A stretch of DNA of 64,000 bases, taken from assembly GCA_026004655.1 (NCBI GenBank), contig BPJO01000017.1:1-64000 (forward strand). The letters run 5' to 3'. The notes under the pieces were generated by a model. The model was given only the letters and a program-made list of their open reading frames with translations. It ran no database searches and was not told the origin of the DNA. Of this stretch, positions 17,723 through 26,076 are shown in pieces. Made by a program: the position numbers and the translations under genes. Each line of letters opens with the position of its first letter. Position 1 is the stretch's first letter. Source of the DNA: Phycisphaerae bacterium (GTDB taxonomy: Bacteria; Planctomycetota; Phycisphaerae; Tepidisphaerales; Tepidisphaeraceae).

Positions 17723-18589
17723 ATGCGACTTGATCAGGTCTTTGCATCCGGTAAACCGACGATCTCATTTGAGTTTTTTCCTCCCAAGACGGAGGAAGGT
17801 TTTTCGTCTTTGTATCAGACGATCGAGGAGCTGAAACCCCTGAATCCGTCATACGTATCGGTCACTTACGGTGCGGGGGGATCGACTCGGACACGGACGG
17901 TCGAGCTAGCCGGTCGGATTCAGAACCAGATCGGGATTAACACGGTTGCCCATCTGACCTGTGTAGGTCATACCGCGGATGAAATCGGTCAGATTCTCGA
18001 CCAACTGTGGGATCAGGGGATTCGCAACATTCTGGCTTTGCGGGGAGACCCTCAGGGCGGGGTGTGGACCAAAACCGACGGTGGTTTTGATCATGCCGAT
18101 GAGTTGGTCCGGTATGTCCGATCCAGGCATGATTTTTTTATCGCGGTGGCCGGTTTTCCCGAAGGACACCCTCAGTGTTTGAACCGGATCCGGGATCTAG
18201 AGCATCTAAAAGGCAAGATCGATGCCGGTGCAGGAGCGATCGTGACACAGTTGTTTTTTGACAACAACGATTTTCATCGGTTTCGGGACGATTGCCAACG
18301 AATGGGCATTACAGTTCCGATCGTTGCGGGGATCATGCCTATAACGAATGTCGCGCAGATCAAACGATTTGTGACGATGTGCGGGGCCAAGATTCCGATG
18401 CCTTTGCTTCGGAAATTGGAAAAACTGGAATCCGATCCGCAAGCGGTGTACGAAGCCGGGGTCGATTACGCTACCAATCAATGTCAGGACCTGTTGTTTC
18501 ACGACGTATCGGGACTTCACTTTTACACGCTCAACAAGAGCAAAGCCACCACCCAAATCGTTCAACGGTTGAAACGTCGCACGGTATAA
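17723..18589 (+). CDS. metF: 5,10-methylenetetrahydrofolate reductase
   Basis: 288 residues, standard bacterial MetF size. The FAD barrel motifs are present: ISFEFFPPKT, VSVTYGAGGSTR, HLTCVGHT, NILALRGDPQGG and the folate-site GAGAIVTQLFFDN. It reduces methylene-THF to methyl-THF for methionine synthesis. I chose ATG at 17723; a TTG two codons earlier is possible. There is no Shine-Dalgarno, and the -10 element is seven bases upstream, so the transcript is probably leaderless. Another one-carbon gene (purU) lies 2.7 kb downstream. Confidence 0.93.
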   Translation: MRLDQVFASGKPTISFEFFPPKTEEGFSSLYQTIEELKPLNPSYVSVTYGAGGSTRTRTVELAGRIQNQIGINTVAHLTCVGHTADEIGQILDQLWDQGIRNILALRGDPQGGVWTKTDGGFDHADELVRYVRSRHDFFIAVAGFPEGHPQCLNRIRDLEHLKGKIDAGAGAIVTQLFFDNNDFHRFRDDCQRMGITVPIVAGIMPITNVAQIKRFVTMCGAKIPMPLLRKLEKLESDPQAVYEAGVDYATNQCQDLLFHDVSGLHFYTLNKSKATTQIVQRLKRRTV

Positions 18590-18709
18590 ACCGCCCGACC
18601 ATCGATACAACGGGGGATAACCCGCGCGAGATTTGCCTCAAACCGTTCGAGCGGATAGATTCGCGAAGCAGTTTGAAGATCGCGTGAACAACAGGTTCGG
18701 AGTGATTTT

Positions 18710-19444
18710 TTGGCTGCGACGGTAATCATCCCCGCCCGTTATGGTTCGACCCGGTTCCCTGCCAAGTTGTTGGCGGACCGAACCGGACGTCCTCTGGTCC
18801 AGCACGTGGTGGATCGGGTCCGACAATGCCAACGGGTTCGTCAGATCCTGGTGGCGACCGACGATCAACGGATTGTGGAGGCACTCAAACCCTACCACAC
18901 CGTTTGTGTCATGACCGATCCTGCCCACCAAAGCGGGACCGACCGTATTGCCGAGGTCGCGCGGGAATTAGAAGATGACATCATCGTCAACGTGCAAGGT
19001 GACGAACCGGAAATCGAACCGTTCGTCGTCGATGCACTGATCGAACGATTGGAATCGTCCGACGACGACATGGCGACGGCTTGTACACCTTTGCGGTCGA
19101 TGGAAGAGGTGAAAAATCCGAACCTCGTCAAAGTCGTCTGCTCCGAATCAGGACGGGCGATTTATTTTTCCCGATCGGTCATTCCGTTCGACCGGGACGG
19201 GACAGTGACCGATCCATCGGTGTACCGGTTACACTTGGGAATTTACGCTTATCGACGGGCGTTTTTGCTCGATTTTGCTTCCTGGAAACCGACGTTTCTG
19301 GAAACGACCGAAAGGCTCGAGCAGTTAAGAGCACTGGAACACGGAAAGGCGATTTATGTCCTTCCGGTGGACCGAGCGACGCACGGGATCGATACCGAAG
19401 AACAGTATGAGGCTTTTGTAAAAAGGACGTTGGGTCAGCCTTGA
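18710..19444 (+). CDS. kdsB: 3-deoxy-manno-octulosonate cytidylyltransferase
   Basis: 244 residues, normal for KdsB. It activates Kdo with CTP to CMP-Kdo for lipopolysaccharide inner core synthesis. Diagnostic motifs: IIPARYGSTRFPAKLL, VATDDQRI, SGTDRIAEVA, VNVQGDEPEI, SRSVIPFDRDG and HLGIYAYRRAFL. The start is TTG with GGAG seven bases upstream. It supports a Gram-negative, LPS-bearing envelope. The next gene, pyrG (48 bases on), makes the CTP that KdsB uses; the same pairing is common in other bacteria. Confidence 0.94.
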   Translation: MAATVIIPARYGSTRFPAKLLADRTGRPLVQHVVDRVRQCQRVRQILVATDDQRIVEALKPYHTVCVMTDPAHQSGTDRIAEVARELEDDIIVNVQGDEPEIEPFVVDALIERLESSDDDMATACTPLRSMEEVKNPNLVKVVCSESGRAIYFSRSVIPFDRDGTVTDPSVYRLHLGIYAYRRAFLLDFASWKPTFLETTERLEQLRALEHGKAIYVLPVDRATHGIDTEEQYEAFVKRTLGQP

Positions 19445-19492
19445 GGAGTCGTCGAATCCGGAGACTCTCGATAGCGGATCCACGAAAATGTT

Positions 19493-21253
19493 ATGTCAAC
19501 CACCGACCTTCTGGGACGATTGGGCAATCAACAGGACGAGTCCGAGTTTTATACCCCCATGCCTTCGGGTTACCGTCGGGGGTATCACAAGTACGTCATC
19601 GTCGTCGGGACCGTCATGAGCGGTCTGGGGAAAGGTATCTTTTCCTCGTCGTTGGCCAAGCTCATACAGGACAAGGGTTTGCGTGTTGCTCCGATCAAAA
19701 TGGAAGGGTATTTGAATGTCGATTCGGGGACCTTAAACCCGTTTCGTCACGGAGAAGTTTTCGTCCTGGACGACGGGATGGAAACCGACATGGACCTCGG
19801 GACGTATGAACGGATCCTCGATCAAGACCTCGGTGCAGCCAATTTCACCACCAACGGTCAGATCCTGACATCGGTGTTGAAAAAAGAACGCGAAGGCGGT
19901 TACCTCGGACGAGACGTGCAGGTCATTCCGCACGTGGTGGGAGAAGTCAAACTCAAGCTCCGTGAACTAGCGGTCAAGTCGCAGGCCGACGTGGTCTTTG
20001 TCGAAGTCGGAGGAACCGTCGGGGACTACGAAAACTCGTTCTACCTCGAAGCCTGCCGACAACTCGCGTACGAAGAAGGCGAAGGCGCGGTGATGTTTGT
20101 CGCGCTGACATACGTTCTGGAACCCGGAACCCTCGGAGAGCAGAAATCCAAAGCCGCCCAGTTGGGTATCAAACGACTGATGGAAGTCGGGATCCAACCG
20201 AACGTGATTGCTTGTCGCGCGACCAATCCCGTCAATGAAAAAGTCCGACAAAAGATCTCGATGTACGCCAACGTCCCTATGCGTCGAGTCTTTTCGATGC
20301 ACGACCAGACCAGCATTTATCTCGTACCCGATTCGCTTCGGGTAGCCGGCATTGACCGTGAGGTGCTCACGCTTCTGGACCTGCACGATCGGGTCGATCA
20401 AGCTAAGGAAGACCGAGAACGGGCACGATGGAACTGGTTTGTCGAAAGGATCCAGCCGCCTAAGGATAAAACCGTCAATATCGCGATCACCGGAAAGTAT
20501 GTCTCCACCCGTGACGCCTACGCCAGCATTCTCAAAGCCGTCGAACACTGTTCGGTGCACCTCGGGGTCAACATAAACCTTCAATGGATCGACACGACCC
20601 TGATCGACCGTTCGAACGTCGCCAAACGTCTAGCCGGCATCCACGGGATCATCGTCCCGGGGGGATTCGGATCTCGGGGCACCGAAGGGAAAATCGAGTG
20701 CATCAAGTATGCCCGCGAAAACAGGTTACCTTATCTGGGTATCTGTCTCGGGTTTCAGATGGCCGTGATCGAATACGCCCGAAACGTCTGCAACATGCCC
20801 GGCGCCAATTCCACCGAATTTGAACCCAGATGCCCGGCTGCGGTCATTGACATCCTCCCGGAACAAAAAGCCATCGAAGGTCTCGGGGGAAACATGCGTC
20901 TTGGTGGAAAAGATGTCGAGCTCAAACCCGGATCGATGGTCAGCCGACTGTTCGATAACGCTGCACGTATCCGGTTGAGGTTCCGACACCGGTACGAGGT
21001 GGACCCCAAGTTCATCCCGATGCTCGAGCAACACGGGTTGATTTTTTCCGGCAAACATCCCACCCAGCCGATCATGCAAATGCTTGAATTATCAACCGAC
21101 GTACATCCGTTTTTCGTCGGGACGCAAGCCCATCCGGAGATGACCAGTCGTCCGCTTCACCCCAGCCCGCTATTCATGGGTCTGACCCGCGCAGCCATCG
21201 AGTTTTCCCAGAAAACTAATCCGTCCTCCTCAAAAGAACCGGTCGGACAATAA
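19493..21253 (+). CDS. pyrG: CTP synthase
   Basis: 586 residues, about 40 more than E. coli PyrG, mainly from an N-terminal extension of about 30 residues before KYVIVVGTVMSGLGKG. The synthase half retains ETDMDLG and VEVGGTVGD (Mg2+ ligands); the glutaminase half retains the nucleophile in GICLGFQ and HPEMTSRP. The P-loop region (GTVMSGLGKG for GGVVSSLGKG) and MEGYLNVDSGTLNP (for LDPYINVDPGTMSP) differ from the common form, so this is a divergent PyrG subtype. It makes CTP from UTP, ATP and glutamine. It lies directly after kdsB. Confidence 0.93.
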   Translation: MSTTDLLGRLGNQQDESEFYTPMPSGYRRGYHKYVIVVGTVMSGLGKGIFSSSLAKLIQDKGLRVAPIKMEGYLNVDSGTLNPFRHGEVFVLDDGMETDMDLGTYERILDQDLGAANFTTNGQILTSVLKKEREGGYLGRDVQVIPHVVGEVKLKLRELAVKSQADVVFVEVGGTVGDYENSFYLEACRQLAYEEGEGAVMFVALTYVLEPGTLGEQKSKAAQLGIKRLMEVGIQPNVIACRATNPVNEKVRQKISMYANVPMRRVFSMHDQTSIYLVPDSLRVAGIDREVLTLLDLHDRVDQAKEDRERARWNWFVERIQPPKDKTVNIAITGKYVSTRDAYASILKAVEHCSVHLGVNINLQWIDTTLIDRSNVAKRLAGIHGIIVPGGFGSRGTEGKIECIKYARENRLPYLGICLGFQMAVIEYARNVCNMPGANSTEFEPRCPAAVIDILPEQKAIEGLGGNMRLGGKDVELKPGSMVSRLFDNAARIRLRFRHRYEVDPKFIPMLEQHGLIFSGKHPTQPIMQMLELSTDVHPFFVGTQAHPEMTSRPLHPSPLFMGLTRAAIEFSQKTNPSSSKEPVGQ

Positions 21254-21331
21254 ACCCCTGACCCCGACCGGTTTCGGTCCAGAAAGGACGACGGAATTTC
21301 ATAGCAATTGATCGTCCTGACCGACAGGGTG

Positions 21332-22216
21332 TCAGGTTCTGGCGTGAAAGAAGCGGCTGATCCCCGGTTTGAAAATCACCTTTCCTTCCACAACGATCAG
21401 TTCTTCGTTCAGATAAAGCTGTACCGCTTTGCTGAGGACATTGGCTTCGAGTGAGAGTCCTTTTTCCTTGACGTCTTCCAGGGTGTCTTTTCCGACGTCG
21501 ATGTGAAACACGTCCTGGAGGATGACCGGGCCTTCGTCGAGCTGCTCGGTGACGAAATGCGCGGTGCAACCGCTGACCCGAACACCGGACTCATAAGCCT
21601 GTTTGTATGGTGCTGCTCCAGGAAAGTAAGGCAACAGGGACGGATGAATGTTAATGATCCGGAAACGGTATTTCTGGACCAGAAACGGGGGCAAAATCCG
21701 CATGTACCGGGCCAGGACGATTAGATCGACCTGATGACGGGCCAGTTCCTCGTCCAGCCAGGCAAAATGCGCATCAAGAGGTTCATGAGATTTCCACCCA
21801 AAACTCAGACCCGCCCCGGTCGCGATGGATTCAAGGTCGGGATGATTGGATAGCACACAGACCAGCTCGCCCTGGATCAGTCCGTTTTGTCGGTCTTCGA
21901 TCAACTGACGCAGGCAATGGTCTTCTTTGCTAACCAGGATCGCGACCTTTTTGGGTTTTCGTTGGCTGTGCAGGTGCACGCGAACGTCCATTTCCAGCTT
22001 TTTGCCCAAGTCAAGAAGCCCGGTGATCAATTCGGACAAATCCGTTGTGATTTCCTTTAAATCGATCAGCATGTCCATGACGAAAAGCCCGTATACGACA
22101 CGCTGCTCGATATCTTCGATATTGATTCCCCGATCGGCCAGATAGGTGGCAAACTGCGCGACCACGCCTTTCTGATCCTTTCCCATGACCGACACGACTG
22201 CAAGCATCTTTGACAT
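21332..22216 (-). CDS. purU: Formyltetrahydrofolate deformylase
   Basis: 294 residues. An N-terminal ACT domain (about 1-85) is followed by a formyltransferase-fold hydrolase with ARYMRILPP, INIHPSLLPYFPGA and the catalytic-region CTAHFVTEQLDEGPVI. PurU hydrolyses 10-formyl-THF to formate and THF, balancing one-carbon pools, and the ACT domain usually senses methionine or glycine. Convergent with pyrG and close to metF. On the minus strand TAGGAT sits eight bases before the ATG with no Shine-Dalgarno, suggesting a leaderless mRNA. Confidence 0.93.
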   Translation of the reverse strand: MSKMLAVVSVMGKDQKGVVAQFATYLADRGINIEDIEQRVVYGLFVMDMLIDLKEITTDLSELITGLLDLGKKLEMDVRVHLHSQRKPKKVAILVSKEDHCLRQLIEDRQNGLIQGELVCVLSNHPDLESIATGAGLSFGWKSHEPLDAHFAWLDEELARHQVDLIVLARYMRILPPFLVQKYRFRIINIHPSLLPYFPGAAPYKQAYESGVRVSGCTAHFVTEQLDEGPVILQDVFHIDVGKDTLEDVKEKGLSLEANVLSKAVQLYLNEELIVVEGKVIFKPGISRFFHART

Positions 22217-22319
22217 AACGGTTTATCCTAACGGGATAGGACTGGTTTGTCGCACCCGGGAAATCGGGCAATAAAAGACCCGGACGAGCGTTTGATCTGT
22301 GGACGAACCAAGGAGTTTT

Positions 22320-22817
22320 ATGAACCCGTTTATCCGCCCGTTTGTTGTTTTAACCTCTGGTGCAGCATTGATTTGCGCTTCAGGCACGGTCCTGGCCGCC
22401 GAGAACCCCCCTCGTTCCGACTCTTCGCAGGTCGGCCCACGTGTTCGAAATCAGACCCCCGATTTTCAACCCGGCATGCGGTTCGGACGACTGATCCATG
22501 AACTGGATCTGACCGACCAGCAACGTGATCAGATCCGACAAATCGCGTCGGAAATTCGACAAAAGCTTCAAACCCTCCGTAGCGAACTCAAAGACGCTTC
22601 TGTCCAGGAACGCAGGACCAGAATTCAACAGGAAATCGCCCCTTTACGGGAAAAAATGATGTCGGTCCTTACCGACGAGCAAAAAGCGGTCCTGAAACAA
22701 AAAATCGACCAGTTGCGTCAAAATCATGAAGGCCGATTCGGGAAAAATCGTTTCCAGGATACGGATCAACCCCGAAAACGACTCGAAAAACGACATGAAA
22801 AACGCAACGATGTCTGA
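22320..22817 (+). CDS. LTxxQ-motif periplasmic protein (Spy/CpxP-like)
   Basis: 165 residues with a signal peptide (cleavage near VLAAE). The body is helical with two LTxxQ-type motifs, ELDLTDQQRDQIRQI and VLTDEQKAVLKQK, separated by a charged helix. Spy and CpxP, the characterised relatives, are periplasmic chaperones or stress sensors; LTxxQ proteins with zinc or metal roles are also known. The ATG at 22320 is preceded by AAGGAG four bases upstream. The next gene on the same strand starts with the same kind of domain, so the two look like a related pair. Confidence 0.82.
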   Translation: MNPFIRPFVVLTSGAALICASGTVLAAENPPRSDSSQVGPRVRNQTPDFQPGMRFGRLIHELDLTDQQRDQIRQIASEIRQKLQTLRSELKDASVQERRTRIQQEIAPLREKMMSVLTDEQKAVLKQKIDQLRQNHEGRFGKNRFQDTDQPRKRLEKRHEKRNDV

Positions 22818-22925
22818 TCGAGACGAATCGATTTGAACCCGAGCGATTTTCCAACAATCGGTTAACATCATGTGAACGGTCCGACGGTTTTGTCGGATCG
22901 TTCACGGGTTTTGGCCGGACAGACC

Positions 22926-23939
22926 ATGCAAAAAATCTTACTCCGAGTTTGTATCGGTTTGTGGGTCCTGATCGGTATGAGTCCTTTGACTCGCGCCGAA
23001 TCATCCGAACCCCCAAATCGTCCACGGATCGTTCAGCAAATCGATCAGACCCTTGAGAAACTTGATCTCACTGACGAACAACGGGCTGCGGTCGATCAGG
23101 TGCTTGAGGATCTGGCGCGAAAACTCGACCGACTGAGACAACAGACATCGCTTGATTCTCTGCGTGAGCAGACGGTCCAGACCCTTCAGCAAGCGCGTGA
23201 TCGATTAAACGAAATTCTCACGCCCGAACAGTCACGTCTTCTCGATCAACGGTTGCCCGGACGGTTTCGATCTTCGGACCCCGACGCCAATAATAAGACG
23301 ACGTCCTCGACCGATTCGTCTTCGATGGAGATGTCGAGAACGGGTGAAAATTCCCAAACGTCTCCCACGCCTTCCACGTTACCCGCCAGCCAATCCGAAG
23401 GAAGCAAAACCACTCAATCCCCTGCCTTGTCGTCTTTGATTCCCGGCATGCCCGTACCGGTCTTTACTCTCAGTACCCTCGACAAGAAAACCGTTTCGTT
23501 GACCAAATATCGGGGCAAACCCGTCGTTTTGATTTTCGGTTCGTTCACCAGTCCGACCTTTCGAGACAAAGTCCCCGCCTTCAATGCGCTGAAAAAAGAG
23601 TTTCGCAACAAAGCCCATTTCGTCGTCATCTATACCCGCGAAGCCTATCCCAACAACGAATGGGAAGTTCAAAGAAATCTCAACGAACAGATCCGGATCA
23701 ACCAGCACACCACCCTGGAAGAACGTCTGCAGATGGCCAGGATGACCGTGGACGGACTGAAGATCGACACCGAGGTGCTCGTGGACGACATGGATGACGG
23801 CGTGGCTACGAAATACGACGCGCTTCCCAACGGGTGTGTCATTCTTGATGCCCAGGGTCGTTTGATCCGAAAACAAAAGTGGGCAGACCCCCATGCTGTT
23901 CGGATCGTGCTCAACAACGCCCTGAAAACGCGGGACTGA
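22926..23939 (+). CDS. LTxxQ domain fused to iodothyronine-deiodinase-like thioredoxin domain
   Basis: 337 residues: signal peptide (1-23), an LTxxQ helical domain (about 30-120; LDLTDEQRAAVDQ and LTPEQSRLL), a Ser/Thr-rich linker, and a thioredoxin-fold domain (about 180-335). The latter carries deiodinase-family features: VVLIFGSFTSPTF, VVIYTREAYPNNEW, HTTLEERLQMA and VLVDDMDDGVATKYDALP. In vertebrate deiodinases the motif is GSCTUPP; here the selenocysteine position is Ser209 and the preceding Cys is Phe207, so classical redox activity is unlikely. Probably periplasmic. I chose ATG at 22926 for the signal peptide; GTG at 22872 is open too. Confidence 0.78.
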   Translation: MQKILLRVCIGLWVLIGMSPLTRAESSEPPNRPRIVQQIDQTLEKLDLTDEQRAAVDQVLEDLARKLDRLRQQTSLDSLREQTVQTLQQARDRLNEILTPEQSRLLDQRLPGRFRSSDPDANNKTTSSTDSSSMEMSRTGENSQTSPTPSTLPASQSEGSKTTQSPALSSLIPGMPVPVFTLSTLDKKTVSLTKYRGKPVVLIFGSFTSPTFRDKVPAFNALKKEFRNKAHFVVIYTREAYPNNEWEVQRNLNEQIRINQHTTLEERLQMARMTVDGLKIDTEVLVDDMDDGVATKYDALPNGCVILDAQGRLIRKQKWADPHAVRIVLNNALKTRD

Positions 23940-24034
23940 ACCGAACCGGTTTATCCACGGGTCTTCCCGGACCATGACCGGGAACCGATCGCGTTTTTCC
24001 TGTTTGTAACTTTCATTCGCGCAACACCTCTGAA

Positions 24035-24058
24035 CGGGGAAAAAGATTTTTTTCCCCG
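24035..24058. repeat. Perfect 10-bp inverted repeat upstream of the capsid cassette
   Basis: CGGGGAAAAA and TTTTTCCCCG enclose a 4-base loop. It lies 95 bases after the deiodinase-like gene and 86 bases before the portal gene. It may be a terminator that works in both directions or an operator. Confidence 0.6.
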
Positions 24059-24086
24059 CGAATTCCGACGGTTTTCGGACAGGCGG

Positions 24087-24112
24087 TGCGCATCTGCCAC
24101 GACAAATGCGCA
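24087..24112. repeat. Inverted repeat TGCGCAT-N12-ATGCGCA
   Basis: A perfect 7-bp inverted repeat just upstream of the portal start; spacing of arm centres (19 bases) would suit a dimeric repressor. It abuts the hairpin described next. Confidence 0.5.
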
Positions 24113-24146
24113 TCAGAGCAGGAACTAATGAGGTGACTGCTCTGAT
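24112..24146 (+). promoter_or_regulatory. Hairpin over the portal-gene ribosome site and start codon
   Basis: ATCAGAGCAG (24112-24121) and CTGCTCTGAT (24137-24146) are perfect complements. The 15-base loop holds the Shine-Dalgarno AGGTGA, and the last two stem bases are the A and U of the portal AUG at 24145. In the mRNA this would hold back initiation unless melted or bound. Confidence 0.7.
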
Positions 24147-25824
24147 GAACCGAGACCTTCAACGACTGAACGTCCGACACCCCTGGGTCCATGAACCGGA
24201 TCTTTTTCTGCAAGCCATTGAACGATTGCTGGGCACGTCCCGTCTGCGATATGACCGACTGTGGGGATATTACCGAAACCCCATGCGATTTCATCCGGTT
24301 GTCAACGGTTCGACTTCCGAAAGACCTTACCGACAGGCGCAGGAATGGGGACTTCCGGCTCGGATTACCGGAAACCTGTCCGGGACGGAACTGTTTTCCG
24401 AAAGTCCTCATGAATCTGCTTTACGCAAAGAGGTCGTGATCGAAAACGATATCGGTTGGCGGATCGATCTGATGGTTGATTTTTTGTTCGGGAAACCGAT
24501 CGTGATCAATTCGGCTTGTTCCGATCCTCAGCGGGCTCGACGGATCGAAACCCTGCTCCGACAGGTCCTGGCGTGCAACGGAGGTTTGATCTTTCTTCAG
24601 CAACTGGCGGTGTTGGGTGCGGTTTACGGGACGGTTGATATTCTAGTCAAATACGTACCCGAGCAAGCCGACGACCCGTCCCGTTCGATCTGCGCCACGC
24701 AACTGCTCGGAGACAATGTTTCTCTCAACTCGTTTGACCTCAAACCATCGGTTACTTCTTCTCAAGCCCACCCTTCGGTGCCCGCGTCCGTTGATTCACC
24801 TGACGACGGACCGTCTCCCGTCCCCGGTCCGGGGTCCGACCGGTCCGATCCGGATCCGACTCGGGTGTTGCAACACCTGGCGAAAATGATCCGGTTCGAG
24901 ATCGTCGAACCGACGCGGGCACTGCCTTGGCTGGATCCGGAAGATTGTCGGTGTCCTGTAGTCTATTCCACGGTCTTTCAGATCGAAAAAAAGGTCCCTG
25001 CGATCCAACGCCAGCGCTGGCTGGGACCATTGTCGTTTCGTCGAGACGAAACAAGGAAAATCACCTGTGTCGAGATCATTTCGCCAACTAAATGGCAAAA
25101 ATATGAAAACCAGGTCTTGGTGGCTGAGGGGGATAATTCTTTGCAGCGACTACCCCTGGTTCATATTCAGAACACCCCGGATCCTTTGAGTTATGACGCT
25201 TGCGGGGATGTCGAACCTTTGATTCCTCTGCAGGACGAGTTGAACACCCGTCTCAGTGACCGTGCCAATCGGATCACGCTTACAGCGTTTCGAATGTATC
25301 TCGGGAAAGGGATCGAAAACTTCACCGACCTTCCCATCGCCCCGGGTCAGATGTGGAGCACCGACAATCCCGATGCGGAGGTCATCGAGTTCGGAGGGAC
25401 CGATGATTCGCCGAGCGAAGAATCGCACATCCATTCGGTCCGTGAAGCCTTGGACAAACTCAGCGGGACGAGTCCGATCGCAGCCGGGGCGCTCAAAGGA
25501 CGTATCGGACGACTCACCAGCGCTGCAGCACTTCGGGTAACGATGCTTGCATTGCTTTCAAGAACAGAACGAAAACGAACTACCTACGGACTGGCTATCG
25601 CGCAGCTGTGCGAGTTGGCGCTGGCCTGGTTGGATAAAGCAGGGGTGTTTCCCACGACACCCGACGAACGACAGATCCACATTCATTGGCCGAACCCTGT
25701 TCCGGTCAATGAGCACGAAAGGCTCGACGAAGCCAAATCGCGTCTCGAGCTGGGCGTGCCCCGTTCGACGGTTCTTCGCGAACTGGGATACCCGTCCGAT
25801 CCCGATTCGCAAAAGCGTGAATGA
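24145..25824 (+). CDS. Phage portal protein (SPP1 gp6-like)
   Basis: 559 residues, portal-sized. Phage_prot_Gp6-type features are seen in the N-terminal region (RLRYDRLWGYYRNP, VVIENDIGWRIDLMVDFLFGKP), a central domain and the C-terminal clip/stem stretch (LPLVHIQNTPDPLSY.GDVEPLIPLQDELNTRLSDRANRI, then GRIGRLTSAAALRVTM). Portals form the dodecameric DNA channel at one capsid vertex. An unusual proline/serine/aspartate-rich insert sits near residues 205-240. Start chosen at ATG 24145 because AGGTGA lies nine bases upstream; an ATG at 24106 is in frame but has no ribosome site. First gene of a compact capsid cassette on the plus strand, surrounded by host genes. Confidence 0.85.
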   Translation: MNRDLQRLNVRHPWVHEPDLFLQAIERLLGTSRLRYDRLWGYYRNPMRFHPVVNGSTSERPYRQAQEWGLPARITGNLSGTELFSESPHESALRKEVVIENDIGWRIDLMVDFLFGKPIVINSACSDPQRARRIETLLRQVLACNGGLIFLQQLAVLGAVYGTVDILVKYVPEQADDPSRSICATQLLGDNVSLNSFDLKPSVTSSQAHPSVPASVDSPDDGPSPVPGPGSDRSDPDPTRVLQHLAKMIRFEIVEPTRALPWLDPEDCRCPVVYSTVFQIEKKVPAIQRQRWLGPLSFRRDETRKITCVEIISPTKWQKYENQVLVAEGDNSLQRLPLVHIQNTPDPLSYDACGDVEPLIPLQDELNTRLSDRANRITLTAFRMYLGKGIENFTDLPIAPGQMWSTDNPDAEVIEFGGTDDSPSEESHIHSVREALDKLSGTSPIAAGALKGRIGRLTSAAALRVTMLALLSRTERKRTTYGLAIAQLCELALAWLDKAGVFPTTPDERQIHIHWPNPVPVNEHERLDEAKSRLELGVPRSTVLRELGYPSDPDSQKRE

Positions 25825-25872
25825 CCGTTCCGGTGTTAGAGGTCCTTTTGTTTTCTGGTTTTCGGAGGTTTT

Positions 25873-26040
25873 ATGTCGGATCGACCGATTCAGTCTCCCC
25901 CACCTTGTGTTCGTCCTGTCAGTCCCTCGCCTCCTGATGCGCGAGAAAAGCTGATTCAACTGGCCGAGCGGCTTTCTCATTCGTCAGACGTGCGTCTGCT
26001 TCGGGAATACCTGCGTCTCAGGGCTAGAATTCGTCTTTGA
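25873..26040 (+). CDS. Small phage-cassette protein, 55 residues
   Basis: A short gene with a good ribosome site (GGAGG four bases before ATG) in the 250-base gap between portal and capsid genes. The protein has a Pro/Ser-rich N-terminus and a basic amphipathic C-terminal helix (EKLIQLAERLS, REYLRLRARIRL). It is in the place where phages often encode a scaffold or head-completion factor, but it is much shorter than known scaffolds; no homology is recognised. Coding potential rests on the ribosome site, tight spacing on both sides and plausible codon use. Confidence 0.6.
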   Translation: MSDRPIQSPPPCVRPVSPSPPDAREKLIQLAERLSHSSDVRLLREYLRLRARIRL

Positions 26041-26076
26041 TAGTTCCTGTTTTATCTCTTTTTGCAAGGAGTCTTT

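Noticed and set aside
24128..24136. ATG-AGG-TGA minimal frame just before the portal gene, like phage minigenes
   Set aside because: Nine bases that also form the portal Shine-Dalgarno; no ribosome site of its own, and such triplets occur by chance.
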